NCBI GenBank assembly: GCA_019059635.1
Contig: JAGVRJ010000012.1
Location: forward strand, 1,240,001-1,304,000
Direction: 5' to 3'
DNA: 64,000 nt
Source of the DNA: Proales similis
Taxonomy: Eukaryota; Rotifera; Eurotatoria; Ploima; Proalidae
The stretch's first letter is position 1. The number at the start of each line of letters is the position of its first letter. Under the pieces are notes generated by a model, which saw only the letters and a list, made by a program, of their open reading frames with translations, was not told where the DNA came from and did not search any database. The translations under genes were made by a program, and so were the position numbers. Shown piece by piece: positions 10,605 to 21,154 of the stretch.

Positions 10605-13200
10605 ATGGCCAAACAGCAAGTGGAAAAGAAAACCGCTCCAGCCAAGAAGAAAGCAGCGCTCAAAGAGGCGACACAGTCTGATTTGAATAAAAGTGCAACC
10701 AAGCCGAGCAAAGAGAAGGCGGCCAAACGAAAGCTGGACAACAGCGACCCTGAGCAGAAACCGAAGAAGGTGAAAAAGTTGCCGCCTGCGAAAGAAGTCG
10801 CAGTTCAAAAGGAGAATGGCGCCAAATCCAAAGGCCCGAAAGCAGACGGGACCAAAGCAAAAGTCGTCAAAGCTAAAAATGCGAAGGTAGACGGCGCAAA
10901 AGTGGTTGGCGTGAAAGCCAACGGCCTGAAGGCTAAAACTGGCGCCAAGAAGCCAGTCGTGAAGCGACTGGGCACCAGTTCAACGCCGACAATGAAAAAA
11001 TTTGAGAAAAATGGCGAAAAAGCGAAAGCAGGTGCAGTTGACAAAAAAGAGCTGAAAAAGCAGCGAGTGCAGAAAAAGTTGGCCGACAACTACGACGTTA
11101 AAATAAACATAAAAAAAATCTGGGAAACGCTTCGAAAGTAGGCATCGAAGGGCTCGAGGTTCATTTGAATGCTCTCATTCGCAAGTTGCTTAAAGGGCCG
11201 AAACAACGGACGAGACGAGGAAAAAACTCTGCTCTGCGATTTACGACCAAGTGAAAGGAAAGATTTACAAAGTAAAACTCAACTCAACTGATTTAGACGA
11301 GCAGGGGGTGAAATTATATTCTGCTGCACTAGATGTCACAAGCGCACGATTCGACTCGAGTCATTGAATGCCTGATGCAGTACGGCAACGAACGTCATCG
11401 AGCAGGAATATTCGACGAGTGCAAGGACAATCTGCTCGATTTGACCAAATCCAAGTATGGCCGCTTTTTAGTGAAAAAGATGCTCGCCTACGGCAACAAG
11501 GACCAAAAGGACGGAATTATCAAGTCACTAAGTGGCCAAGTGACCAAACTCATAAAGCACAGTGTAACTAGACTCCGCCGGCTCTCACGTCTCATGATTT
11601 CTAACTGGACCTCTTCAAGTACGCCTGCCAGATTGTCGAGTCGATATTCAATGAGCACGCCAACTACTCACAGCGCAATCAAATGTTGCTCGAGTTCTAC
11701 GATCCAACTGCGGCCCTCCTCAGTGTAATTAGGCATCTGTCTCTGGCTTCCTTCGCCTGGTTAACGCGCCAATCTGTAGGGAGCGAAGCACAAGTGCTTG
11801 GCCGAGGTGCTGACCGAGCAGCCATACACAAAAGAGAAAATTCTCGACACTCTCAAGGAAATTCTCTTGAGCTGCATAAACAAGTAAACAAGTGACTGAA
11901 CTCGAGCTGATCTTGTGTTGCTCAAACGGCTTTAAATAGGACGCTTCTGATGTTCTCGCTCATTCATCGCGTCTTTCTTGAATACTTTCTCAACTGCGAC
12001 CAAAAGCAGAAAAGCGAAATGATAGACGCGCTGGCCGAGCACTTGGTGCACATGATTCACACTAAAGACGGAGTGACAGTGGCAATGCAGTGCATCTGGC
12101 ACGGAGATGCCAAGGTAACTTAATTCAAGCGCGTTCTGTCCTTTAACGAATTGTCTCATCGTGATTGTCCCAAATTTCCCCTTGAACCATTAAAGGACCG
12201 CAAGAAAATAATTAAAGGACTGAAGAGCTTCTACATGAAAGTGGCCAGTGACGAACAAGGGCACATGGCTCTACTTGCTCTGTTTGACTCGGTCGACGAC
12301 ACCAAGCTGGTTTCGAAAATCGCGCTCGAGGTTGCTTACTTACGGCTTTAGTTGACCGCATTTAAATGTGAAAGAAAAACTTAAAACTAGGAATTGTTCC
12401 GAGACATGAAAACTCTGATTGAGAACGAATACGGGCGCAAAGTGTTGACTTATATCTTCGCACCGAGAGATTCACATTTCTTCCTCAAGGACTACATCAA
12501 GAGACTCGAGGCGGGCGACGAGAAGACCACCAGCAAAAAGGACAATGCGCTACGACAGCAGGAACTGATCGACTACTCAAAGACACACGTCAAGAAGTAC
12601 ATAACCAAAGAGTTGAGCTCTTTGCTTCTCAACGGCGCCATCGGCATCCTATTGCCCGTGTTTGTGGAGAAATTCGGACCTGACGGAGACGAGCTGTTGG
12701 GCCAGATAGGCGAACTGCTGCTGAAAGAGCCGCTCGTTGCAGCCGATGAAAAGAGCGAAGGAAAGCAGGTGCATCTGATCGAAGACGCTACCTGTCACTT
12801 TTTGAGCAAAAAGCTCATCGCCCTGGACAAGGAGCGAGCTGCTGCGAACAAACTGAGTAATGACCGCTTTAATGAGGAAATGCTGACAAGTCTGAAAATT
12901 GACCTGTTCGAATTGAAGCTCTTGGCAAGGTGCTGTGCTCGAGTAAAAAAGCGGTGAATATGAACAGCTGGGTGGACTGCAATCGCGGATGCTTCATTCT
13001 GGTCAAGTAATTGTGAACTAAATTTCACGCACGAAATGGTTAACTGCATCGAAGCCGATTTCAGACTGATCGAGGAGAACAACGCCGAGGTTAAAAAGAG
13101 CATCAAAGAGCTGCTCAGTGATTCGCTCGAATGCATCCAACTGAACAAGGACAAGTTCAAAGGCGCAGCTCTGCTTCTAGAAAAGCTGAACGAAATCTAG
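10605..13200 (+). CDS. PUM3: PUM3/PUF6-type nucleolar Puf-repeat protein
   Basis: Nucleolar Puf-family protein of the PUM3 (KIAA0020)/Puf6 type, known in ribosome biogenesis. Ten exons: 10605-11137, 11196-11271, 11333-11563, 11620-11724, 11780-11883, 11940-12114, 12196-12330, 12391-12856, 12919-13006, 13065-13200; 682 residues. Residues 1-150 are a Lys/Ala-rich low-complexity tail. Then come KINIKKIWETLRK, AHDSTRVIECLMQYGN, SKYGRFLVKKMLAYG, AMQCIWHGDAK and DDTKLVSK, all collinear with human PUM3. The C-terminal end (SWVDCNRGCFILVK to LLLEKLNEI) also matches. Exon 8 must stop at 12856; the frame reading on to 12957 runs through a 62-base intron. Confidence 0.92.
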
Positions 13201-13371
13201 AATACCAAATAAAAATAATTAAACCGATTAGAGTTGCAAGCGTTTTGCCTGAATAATATCTAGGCCGAATAATTTCTGTTTTATTGTCGACGAAATTACA
13301 AATGAAAAATTAATTAAGACCTTGGCACCATCGATCGGTGTGAGCAAGGTCGAGTTTGTGTCTAGGCAAGT

Positions 13372-14176
13372 TCACTCAACCATTGGCTCTGGCTCAATGG
13401 TAGGACGTACGAAGACATTCGGCGGAGTGATCGGTCTGACCGGAGTCTTGAGTTCTCCTTCCGATGCTCTCTCCGGCTCCGATTGTTCGACAAATATTTT
13501 ACTTTGAATGAAACGCGTCAGTGATGCAGTCACGAGTGATGCGGGCGCTCGACTTACTTTCCGTCAGGGTCAATGGTTGAGACCACCATGACGCACTTTT
13601 CAAGCGCCCTGAGGAACTTGTCCGTGCGAGCGTAGTGGCCGTTGGGTTTCAATAAAAGCTCGCTGATGCGCTGTATAGTGAAGGGAGCACTGAGAAAGGT
13701 GCCGAAGCGCTCGAGAATGCGCTCTTTTGTGACTTTAATGTCGTTCGGCTTTGAAATGGTCTGGTTTTCGCTTTCGCTCGAGTCATGTCCTGGGGAATCG
13801 TCCCTGTTCGATTCGCCTGATGTGTTCAGTGAGCCCGAAGAACTTATCTCTTCTGAGAGTTTTGTAAACACTTGTTTTGTTTTGGCAATGAAAAGCTTTT
13901 TCACTTTTTGCCACGGAAATCTACCGCCAGTGCGCGTTCAGATTGAGAATGAAAATCAAAGTTGTTTCCACAAAGCAACTCACTTGTAGACGCCAGTTTT
14001 AGCCACAAACTGAATATATTCTTCCAAACTTGCCGGTATTTCTGCGTTCGCATTCTTGTTTTGGTTGAATTCTGAATTGGCGACAAAGCGTCTGCGTTAA
14101 AAAATCGTGTTCTCTGAGCGAGATTCATGACCTGACTACCTTCAAGATCGAGCAGGACGGCCTCGGCGTTCTCCAT
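13372..14176 (-). CDS. PPP4R2: PPP4R2-type regulatory subunit of protein phosphatase 4
   Basis: Regulatory subunit R2 of the PP4 phosphatase complex. Four exons on the minus strand: 14140-14176, 13984-14071, 13558-13920, 13372-13501; 205 residues, about half of the human protein. The conserved N-terminal helices are visible (MENAEAVLLDLEEF, then EEYIQFVAKTGVYKFPWQ), then a Ser/Asp/Glu-rich linker, then the core ERILERFGTFLSAPFTIQRI and HYARTDKFLRALEKCVMVV. The C-terminal tail is short and Pro/Glu-rich; the long acidic tail of vertebrate homologues is missing. It converges on PUM3, with 171 bases between the stop codons. Confidence 0.88.
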
Positions 14177-14478
14177 TCTGGTTTTAATCGAATCGGCCGA
14201 AAGATATGCTTCAGCCTACTTGCGACTCTCGCCACTAAATTTCGTCCCTCCATGAAAATTTCGAGCCGGCAAAGCAAGCGTAACATTTGCTCAGTGCTTT
14301 TATTTTATCAAATGCAATCAAAATTGCTTCTTTCTATCAACATGAGCAATCAATTGATTGCGCTTATCAGTTGTAGTTTATCAGTAATTCATGTGGCATT
14401 CTACAGCAATTTGTGAGCAATGCCGATATAACTCTGGCTTCGAAGCTCCGGGCGTTTCAGTACCAGACAAATGGAAGT
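14177..14478. other. Divergent promoter, PPP4R2 and orphan receptor
   Basis: 302 bases, AT-rich. The receptor's frame is open here back to a stop at 14374-14376 but has no ATG. Nothing else recognised. Confidence 0.4.
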
Positions 14479-15645
14479 ATGGAGAATAGCCAACGATATT
14501 TACCACAATTGGACGAATGCAATTTGGACGAGGAAGATTCAGTCGTGGACATCAGCATTCAAGTGATCAAAGTGATCGCCTGCTGCCTTCATGTGGCCAC
14601 CTTGGTTGCTGTGATGGCGTTTGCCGAAATGCAGACCCGGCACAACCTGTTCATGTTGAATCTGTCCATCATGGGCTGTTTGTTCCTTCTCAATGGCCTG
14701 GCTACGTTTGACGCCAACATTATTTGTAGCCTTAATTCGTACCGTTTCTGCGAGTTCCAGGCGCTGTTTTTCAACTATTCCGGCTACTTGTATTCGTACG
14801 GAGTGCTCGCTCTGGCCATATATCGTCTGGTCTGTTTGAGCTCGAACAACTTGAAAGAGAGCCTCAAGGCGTGGAAGCTTGCTCTCGGCGCATGTCTCGT
14901 CTGGCTCATTCCGCTCGTTCTTGTGATCATCAAAATATTCTGGATCGAGTCGGAAATCTACTACAGCGAAATATTGGCCACTTGCAGAGTGTCACTGGAT
15001 CTTGTTCAGTTCACATTCTTTGTCTCGATTGGTTTCATTGTTCCCATGGTCGCTATCGGATCGATTTACGCATTTATTTTCCACCTAGTCCGTCAATCAA
15101 GCAGAAAAGTGTCCAAATCCGTTTGTTCGGCTGTGCCACCAACTAGAGCTAATCGAATTTCGAATCAAATTTCGAATGGCCTAGAGTGTCAGTTTCCCTA
15201 TTCGACCGATAGAGCCCATCAGAATGCGGGATTTGAACCCGCTGCCTCTGCGGTCTGTCAGAATAGCTGGAAAAGAAGGCGTCGCGTTCAAATTAGACTT
15301 CTGGTTCAGTTTTTGATCATCTTTGTCACCTACATGCTTTTTTCTTTCTCGAACATTGTGATCACATTCAACGGGAGTGTAGACGAAACCTACTGGGACA
15401 AAGAGACCCTGAAACTCATGCGCCTCTTCATCTGGCTCTATCACCTTATAAATCCCATTCTACTCTTAGGCTTTCATCCAGTTCTTTACGACAAGCTGCA
15501 TGGGCTGTACGCTTCGTTGTATTCGAAATTTTTCAACCAATATCACCAAAATCGGATGAAATTGAAGAACCGGAAAGAATCGGGCAACCATGAATTGGGC
15601 GTGAATCAGATTTCCAATTTTGTGTCCAAAACGATCAATCCATGA
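14479..15645 (+). CDS. Orphan rhodopsin-like G-protein-coupled receptor
   Basis: Single open frame, 388 residues from ATG 14479. Seven hydrophobic segments: VIACCLHVATLVAVMAF, LFMLNLSIMGCLFLLNGL, YLYSYGVLALAIYRLVC, ALGACLVWLIPLVLVII, FTFFVSIGFIVPMVAIG, FLIIFVTYMLFSFSNIV and LFIWLYHLINPILLLGF. TM3 has IYRLV where DRY is usual; TM7 has NPILL. An upstream loop Cys (CEFQALF) and ATCRV could form the usual disulfide. Asn-glycosylation motifs occur near the N-terminus (NGS). The third intracellular loop contains 153 in-frame bases (15109-15261) with GT and AG ends, which could be either coding or an optional intron. Ligand unknown. Confidence 0.78.
   Translation: MENSQRYLPQLDECNLDEEDSVVDISIQVIKVIACCLHVATLVAVMAFAEMQTRHNLFMLNLSIMGCLFLLNGLATFDANIICSLNSYRFCEFQALFFNYSGYLYSYGVLALAIYRLVCLSSNNLKESLKAWKLALGACLVWLIPLVLVIIKIFWIESEIYYSEILATCRVSLDLVQFTFFVSIGFIVPMVAIGSIYAFIFHLVRQSSRKVSKSVCSAVPPTRANRISNQISNGLECQFPYSTDRAHQNAGFEPAASAVCQNSWKRRRRVQIRLLVQFLIIFVTYMLFSFSNIVITFNGSVDETYWDKETLKLMRLFIWLYHLINPILLLGFHPVLYDKLHGLYASLYSKFFNQYHQNRMKLKNRKESGNHELGVNQISNFVSKTINP
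15219..15264 (-). repeat. tRNA-like fragment between 7-base direct repeats
   Basis: On the minus strand 15226-15242 forms a perfect tRNA T-arm (5-bp stem GCGGG/CCCGC, loop TTCAAAT). The fragment is flanked by the direct repeat TCAGAAT at 15219-15225 and 15258-15264. No complete cloverleaf or acceptor partner is present, so this is not a working tRNA gene. It lies inside the receptor's third intracellular loop. Confidence 0.5.
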
Positions 15646-15848
15646 GCCAAACGCCAAATTGATTATTATCCCTCAAGTTTTCTCTTGCTCTCGAGCTCCG
15701 CTCGGAGTGTTTGAAAAAATAAAATTTTTTATTTTAAAGCAAAGCGTTAAAATGCAGCGAAAAGGGCGATTCGAGCACGAAGACAAAATTTTTGTTTTGT
15801 CATAAATAGTCTCATGTGGCGCAAATGCACGCGTCTTAGCGCTCGGAA

Positions 15849-18023
15849 ATGAAGCGACCCATTCAAGAAGATGAGAAAATGAGCCTTGAGCACACGCGCA
15901 AGTCTTTGCCAATCTTTAGCGTTCGAAGCAAGCTCATATCGGCCATTCAGAAAAACAACACTCTCATTCTACTAGGTATAGTTTGGGTTCTACGTTTACA
16001 AGGTGAATTGGTTCTCATGGGTCTGCTTGAATAGGTGAGACGGGATGCGGCAAAACCACGCAAATTCCTCAATTCATACTTGAGGCCCAGCCCCAGATGA
16101 GAGGCATGATATGCTGCACTCAGCCGCGACGAGTGGCGGCGATCAGTGTAGCCCAACGAGTAGCCGAGGAAATGAATTGTGAAGTAGGAAAAGACCAGGT
16201 CGGCTATTGCGTTCGATTCGAAGATATGTGCTCGGACAAGACCCGCATCAAATACATGACGGACGGTATGCTTCTGCGAGAAGCGATCGCCGATCCGCTG
16301 CTCAGCAAGTACGCGGTGGTCATCCTTGACGAGGTTCACGAACGAACAATACACACCGATGTGCTGATGGGTGTGGTGAAGAACGCCCAGAGAGCGAGAC
16401 TTGAGCAAAAGGGAAGCTCTAAGCCGCTCAAGATCATCCTTATGTCGGCAACTATGGACGTCGACGAGTTCAGCGTCTACTTTGACAAGGCGCCCGTAAT
16501 CTATCTCGAAGGACGTCTCTTCAAAGTGGACGTTTTTCACACCCTACACGAGCAAACCGACTACGTGCACTCAGCTATCACGACCATATTTCAGATACAC
16601 AAAGAAACGCCCAACGACCAAGACATACTGGTGTTCATGACAGGACAAGAAGAGATCGAGACGATGGTCCGCACGCTGACCGATGTGAATCAGACTCGTC
16701 GCTATTCGCCTATGATCGTGCTCCCTTTGTACGCGGCCCTGCCGTCCAACAAGCAAATGAAGGTGTTCGAGAAGGCGCCAGCTGGCTTCCGCAAAGTGAT
16801 CGTTTCCACCAACATTGCTGAGACGTCAATTACTATCAAGGGAATAAAGCACGTGGTGGATACTGGAATGATCAAGGCCAAGATATACGCGCCAACGTCA
16901 AATCTAGAGGTTCTCAAGGTTCATAAAATTTCAAAATCTCAAGCATGGCAGCGAACCGGAAGAGCCGGGCGGGAGTCAGACGGCGTTTGTCATCGTCTCT
17001 ATACTGAATTGGAGTACGATTCGATGCCCATTAACACGATCCCGGAAATCCTGCGCTCGAATCTTTCGTCGGTATCACTGCAGCTCTTGGCGTTGGGCAT
17101 TCATGATCTTCACACTTTCGACTTTATGAGTAAGCCTGCTCCAGAGGCTCTACAAGCAGCACTGGACCAACTAGAATTACTCGGGGCCGTGAAATTAAAC
17201 TCAAGCCAGAGCTGTAATGGTCACGGTGAAGGCTCGTCGCCTAAAAAGAGTCGATTGGGTATGAAGAAATACGAATTGACCGAGATGGGTCGTTTGATGG
17301 CGAAATTTCCCCTCGATCCGAGACTTTCGCGTTGCGTGCTGGCCGCAACTAAACTAAACTGTATAGAAGACATATTGAAAATTGTCTCGATGCTGTCCGT
17401 TGAGCAAGTGTTTGTATCGAGCGATGCCAGTCGTAGAGAGCAAGCCAACATGATACGGCAAAAATTCCAATCTTCAGACGGCGATCATTTGACTTTGCTT
17501 AATGTGTACAAGTCGTTCGTAGCAAACAAACAGAATAGAGTGAGTCCTTGTCTTAAACTTAAAACCAAACTCGGCAATCTAAGAGCAAGTTTAGGAATGG
17601 TGTGAGGATAATCTCTTGGATTACAAGAATCTCAAGTTGGCAGTGGACGTTTGCAAACAGTTGCGAGATGTGTGCGTCAGAAATGACATAAAGCTAAGCA
17701 ACGTAGTGGATTCTGTAAGCGTTCGGAAGGCTCTCATAGCCGGTTATTATGCAAATGCGGCCGACTACTTCAGAGAAAACGAATATCGAACGGTAGGATA
17801 AATTAGTCTCAAATTGGTATTGAATTTACTAACTCAATCTGGTTTTAAGCAAAAGGGACGCCAGGTGGTCCTCATTCATCCATCTTCAGTTCTGTTCAAC
17901 TCAAAGCCAGCCTGTGTCCTTTTCAGCGAGTTGACCAAGACCACCAAAGTGTACATGAGGCAAGTTGTCATGCAGATTCATAAACCGTCGTATCTAGCTA
18001 ATTGGCCCTCTGAAGGCAAGTGA
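15849..18023 (+). CDS. DHX33: DHX33-type DExH RNA helicase
   Basis: RNA helicase closest to DHX33, a nucleolar and cytosolic helicase linked to rRNA synthesis. Four exons: 15849-15975, 16035-17539, 17595-17792, 17850-18023; 667 residues. Motif I (LGETGCGKTTQIPQF) spans the first splice junction. Others are TQPRRVAAISVA (Ia), SATMD (III), STNIAETSITI (V) and QRTGRAGR (VI). Motif II reads DEVH (residues 141-144) instead of the DEAH usual in this family. The C-terminal winged-helix and OB regions follow: EGDHLTLLNVYKSF-like GDHLTLLNVYKSF, then VLIHPSSVLF and KPACVLFSELTKT. Its stop is about 30 bases before the degenerate histone-array sequence. Confidence 0.93.
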
Positions 18024-18049
18024 GCGTAATTAGCGCTTCATGGCTCAGT

Positions 18050-18451
18050 CTTTTGCCGCAGCCTATCCATAGACCCAAAATCAAGAACGGTCACATTAAT
18101 GGGAATTATCCAGCCAAAATAAAATGAGAAATGAGATGTTTGAAGTTTCATGTGCCTTTTCCTGCTCGTTTCGAAACGTCCAGCTAGAATTAATGGGGGT
18201 CTCTTATGACTAGCTGAGCCACACATAAGAGGATTTAGTGGTGGCTGGCTATCCGAGTCGTCTTTTTTGGTTATGCTTTTTTGTAGCAAGTTATCCAGAA
18301 TCGAAACATTATTGATGATTAAATCCAAAGGCCAGTAGCTTAACTGGAGTGATTGAAGGTTGATCCCCTTTTGACACCCAAAGCAGTCGTCTCATATGAC
18401 GCAATCTGCCGTTTTTGATCTTTTGTGCGAATCAGGCCACAATGGAACTCA
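18050..18451. repeat. Degenerate histone-array sequence (H4 3' flank relic plus repeat Z)
   Basis: 18075-18135 resembles the sequence just downstream of H4 at 19895-19965 (AGAACGGTCAC... AAAATGAGA). It is followed by element Z (about 18160-18360, minus orientation), which is similar to 22845-23090 in plus orientation. The order fits an older H4 repeat unit from which the H4 gene itself has been lost. An open frame at 18038-18328 minus crosses both parts and is not preserved in the other Z copy. Confidence 0.6.
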
Positions 18452-18611
18452 TGTGGAATGGATCAGTGTAGAATCCAAGGTGTTTTGTTGAAAAGGCTTT
18501 TATATTTTCCAACTATAGCTTGCGGAAATAACAGAACAAAAAAGATTAAACGATGCGCTTTTTTCTAAAACATTATAGAGGGGAAATTTCTGACGGCTTA
18601 GGCAAGGGGCT

Positions 18612-19705
18612 ATGCAAGTACAATCTGTTCTCAATATGCTATTTCTTATTTCATACAATCAGGTCAGCATGCTTACCAATAAGAAAACAGGTCAAAATTA
18701 CCAGAGAGTCACTGTGCCACGACAATATTTTGTGCGCCAAAATAATCTCCCAGGGCGGCAGCAAGAGACCTCGTTCAGTTCTCCGATTGTGCCACCTGTA
18801 AGTTCTTAATAAGTACTTGTAGTAATTCATTATCTCATTTCCATATAATACAGCTTTGTATTGTAAACAGCCCAGAGCAAGCCCAGGGCCAGCAAGTCAG
18901 GATGGAGCTCGATTACAGCCAGCTCAGCCGTGAGGAGCTGATACAGATGATAATTGAAAAAGATCAAATCACATCAGATCAAGAGGAATCAAGAAGAAGA
19001 CTAGAACGCAAGAATAAGAGACTAGAGCTGATTCTTTGGGGTAAGCATGTTCATTTCAATTGCTCGGTTACGCTAAGCTTCATCTACAAGTTTCAAAGAC
19101 CTCTGCCGTTTTTTTTTCATTTCGCTCTCATGATTCTGAGCTTGTTAACGGCAGGGTTCACAGGAACATACTTTGGCATGCCTTCATCCTGGCTTATAAT
19201 AGTTGTCCCTCAGTTTTTGTCTCTTATTTTCTCTGCCTCCTCTAGCCTTCTCTCTCTTCTTTTAGTCTTCGTTGAGAAAATTGCTTATAAATTTTATGTT
19301 TCTTTGATGAGATTCCTAGCTAATTCACTTGATTTCATCTCGAGGTGTCTTGCACTATTTAGCATCGTTTGCATGTATTCTCGTCACAAAGAACTTCTAA
19401 CCTGCCAGATTCACGCAAGCAACTTTTCAATCATGCACAACAAATCGCTCATCTGTTCAATTTGAATAAACATTTTAACCAGAAAATATCTTGCACGATG
19501 CTTCTTTTTTAAGCGAGTAGCACTTACAAGTAAAATGAAAAATTGTAATTTTAAGTGCCGCTGAAATTAATCGCAGTGTTTGACCGCTTCAAGCGCTGGA
19601 GGAACCGATCGAGGGAGCACAGTGAACGGCTCAAAGAGGTAGGCAAGCACTAAGGTGCGAATAATTAAGGAATCCTGTTACCTCAAAAACCCTTTCCAGG
19701 ACTAG
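18612..19705 (+). CDS. Unrecognised small spliced gene X, copy A
   Basis: I do not recognise this gene. A five-exon model closes in frame: 18612-18617 (ATG CAA), 18663-18797, 18854-19040, 19577-19638, 19700-19705; 131 residues. The middle is predicted helical and charged: MELDYSQLSREELIQ, then EKDQITSDQEESRRRLERKN. After a 536-base intron it continues VFDRFKRWRNRSREHSERLK and stops at once in a two-codon last exon. The product is basic and coiled-coil-like, with no signal peptide, so a nuclear or cytosolic binding role is possible but not shown. The same exon frames and splice sites are kept in copy B. The first exon is the least certain; an internal ATG (MLTNKK) is an alternative. No known family can be named. 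Confidence 0.5.
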
Positions 19706-19974
19706 ACCTGGGGAACGGGGCTACTTATTTATTGGACTTTTGGACTGTCATACAAAAAACAGACCAATAATGAAAATGAGAGACAGAGATGAACTGAAGA
19801 TTAATAAACCGGCCTTAAAGACTTGGATTTAACCACCCTCCAAGCAGGCAAGCCTAATCATGTTCATCCCTGAGGCCGCAGGTTTCTCATGGCCCTGAAT
19901 CGAGAACCGTCACGCTAACGGCCACCATCCCGACAAAAGAAAATGAGACAAGTCTGAACACTGTAAAATGTGGT

Positions 19975-19990
19975 GGTCCTGAAGAGGACC
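19975..19990 (-). terminator. Histone 3' stem-loop of H4 copy A
   Basis: On the minus strand GGTCCT CTTC AGGACC: six-base stem and four-base loop of the replication-dependent histone 3' processing signal, 34 bases after the H4 stop. Confidence 0.93.
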
Positions 19991-20024
19991 GGGGGTTGTG
20001 TGTTGGCGTTGTGAGCGGAGCTGC

Positions 20025-20339
<315 letters not shown>

Positions 20340-20401
20340 TCAATCGGTTGAATAGCTACTTACGAAATTATTCGATGCCCACCACTCCATGTGCCTCTAA
20401 T

Positions 20402-20408
20402 CTTTATA
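20402..20408 (-). promoter_or_regulatory. TATA box of H4 copy A
   Basis: TATAAAG on the minus strand, mirrored exactly at 23181-23187 for copy B. Confidence 0.75.
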
Positions 20409-20493
20409 CGCATATGTGCATCGGTCAAGGACTCGATACCCAAAAGTAAAATGTGCATAATCTGACACGATTCCCTTGCGCGTGTGCATAATG

Positions 20494-21154
20494 CCATATT
20501 GTTATCCATGCAATTTAATTACTATTCAATTCATGACTTGAGAAATTAAAAAAATAGGAACTTTAAAAAGAAAAACCTTAATCTAAAAATCGAGGTGGGC
20601 TAATTTGAATAGCGTTTGTTATAACGCATCCCTAAACAACTCGGGGGTTCCGACTCTTGGGTGAGTCGTTCCTAGGGCATTCCACCTTTCGACATTAGGG
20701 TCTCATCAGGTTTAAAGGGTCAGTCCAAATACTTTGTGTAGTCACTGTCGAACAAATTATATTTAAAAATTTACTTATTTTTTTTAACTTTATTCAGGCA
20801 AAGACACTTGAATTATCAGAGAGCCATTCATGAAATTCAATTTCTGCTTTAAAGAAACGAAAATGCGAAGAAATATTGTTGATTAAATTCTTAACCACGT
20901 CATGTTCTTTGTGATCATTTATTAGGATTGTGTTTAATCTTTTGTGCTTATTTGCAACCTACCCGAACCTAGTAGCATTATGGCTACGCTGGATCTGTAC
21001 GAATTTACGTTTTGGTAGATCTGGGTACTTGCTTCAAAGTGATAGGGCAACCAGTATTCGCACCTTAGAGCCCAATTATCCCTTATACACTCTTTGACCT
21101 CATTACTTGACAAAGCTCATACAGCGTTCATACCAACTCAAGAAAAAGTATGCC
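20494..21154. other. Spacer between left arm and TAF1A
   Basis: AT-rich, no gene seen. A short perfect hairpin occurs at 20651-20668 (CGACTC, loop TTGGGT, GAGTCG). The TAF1A 3' UTR must lie within this stretch. Confidence 0.45.

Noticed and set aside
12391-12957. PUM3 exon 8 read through to the stop at 12955-12957
   Set aside because: It loses the conserved C-terminal SW..NRG block; a 62-base intron at 12857-12918 restores it.
15136-15242. Possible tRNA gene on the minus strand (A-box-like and B-box-like motifs)
   Set aside because: The boxes are in the wrong order on that strand and no acceptor stem pairs; treated as a tRNA-derived fragment only.
18553-18801. 82-codon frame starting MRFFLKHYRG upstream of X
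   Set aside because: Splicing from it enters the wrong frame of exon 2 and stops; frame not kept in the third copy.
18902-19465. 187-codon frame continuing gene X exon 3 into hydrophobic sequence
   Set aside because: It runs through a GTAAGC donor. The spliced model gives a phase-matched continuation at 19577 that is kept in copy B, while the hydrophobic frame would be intron.
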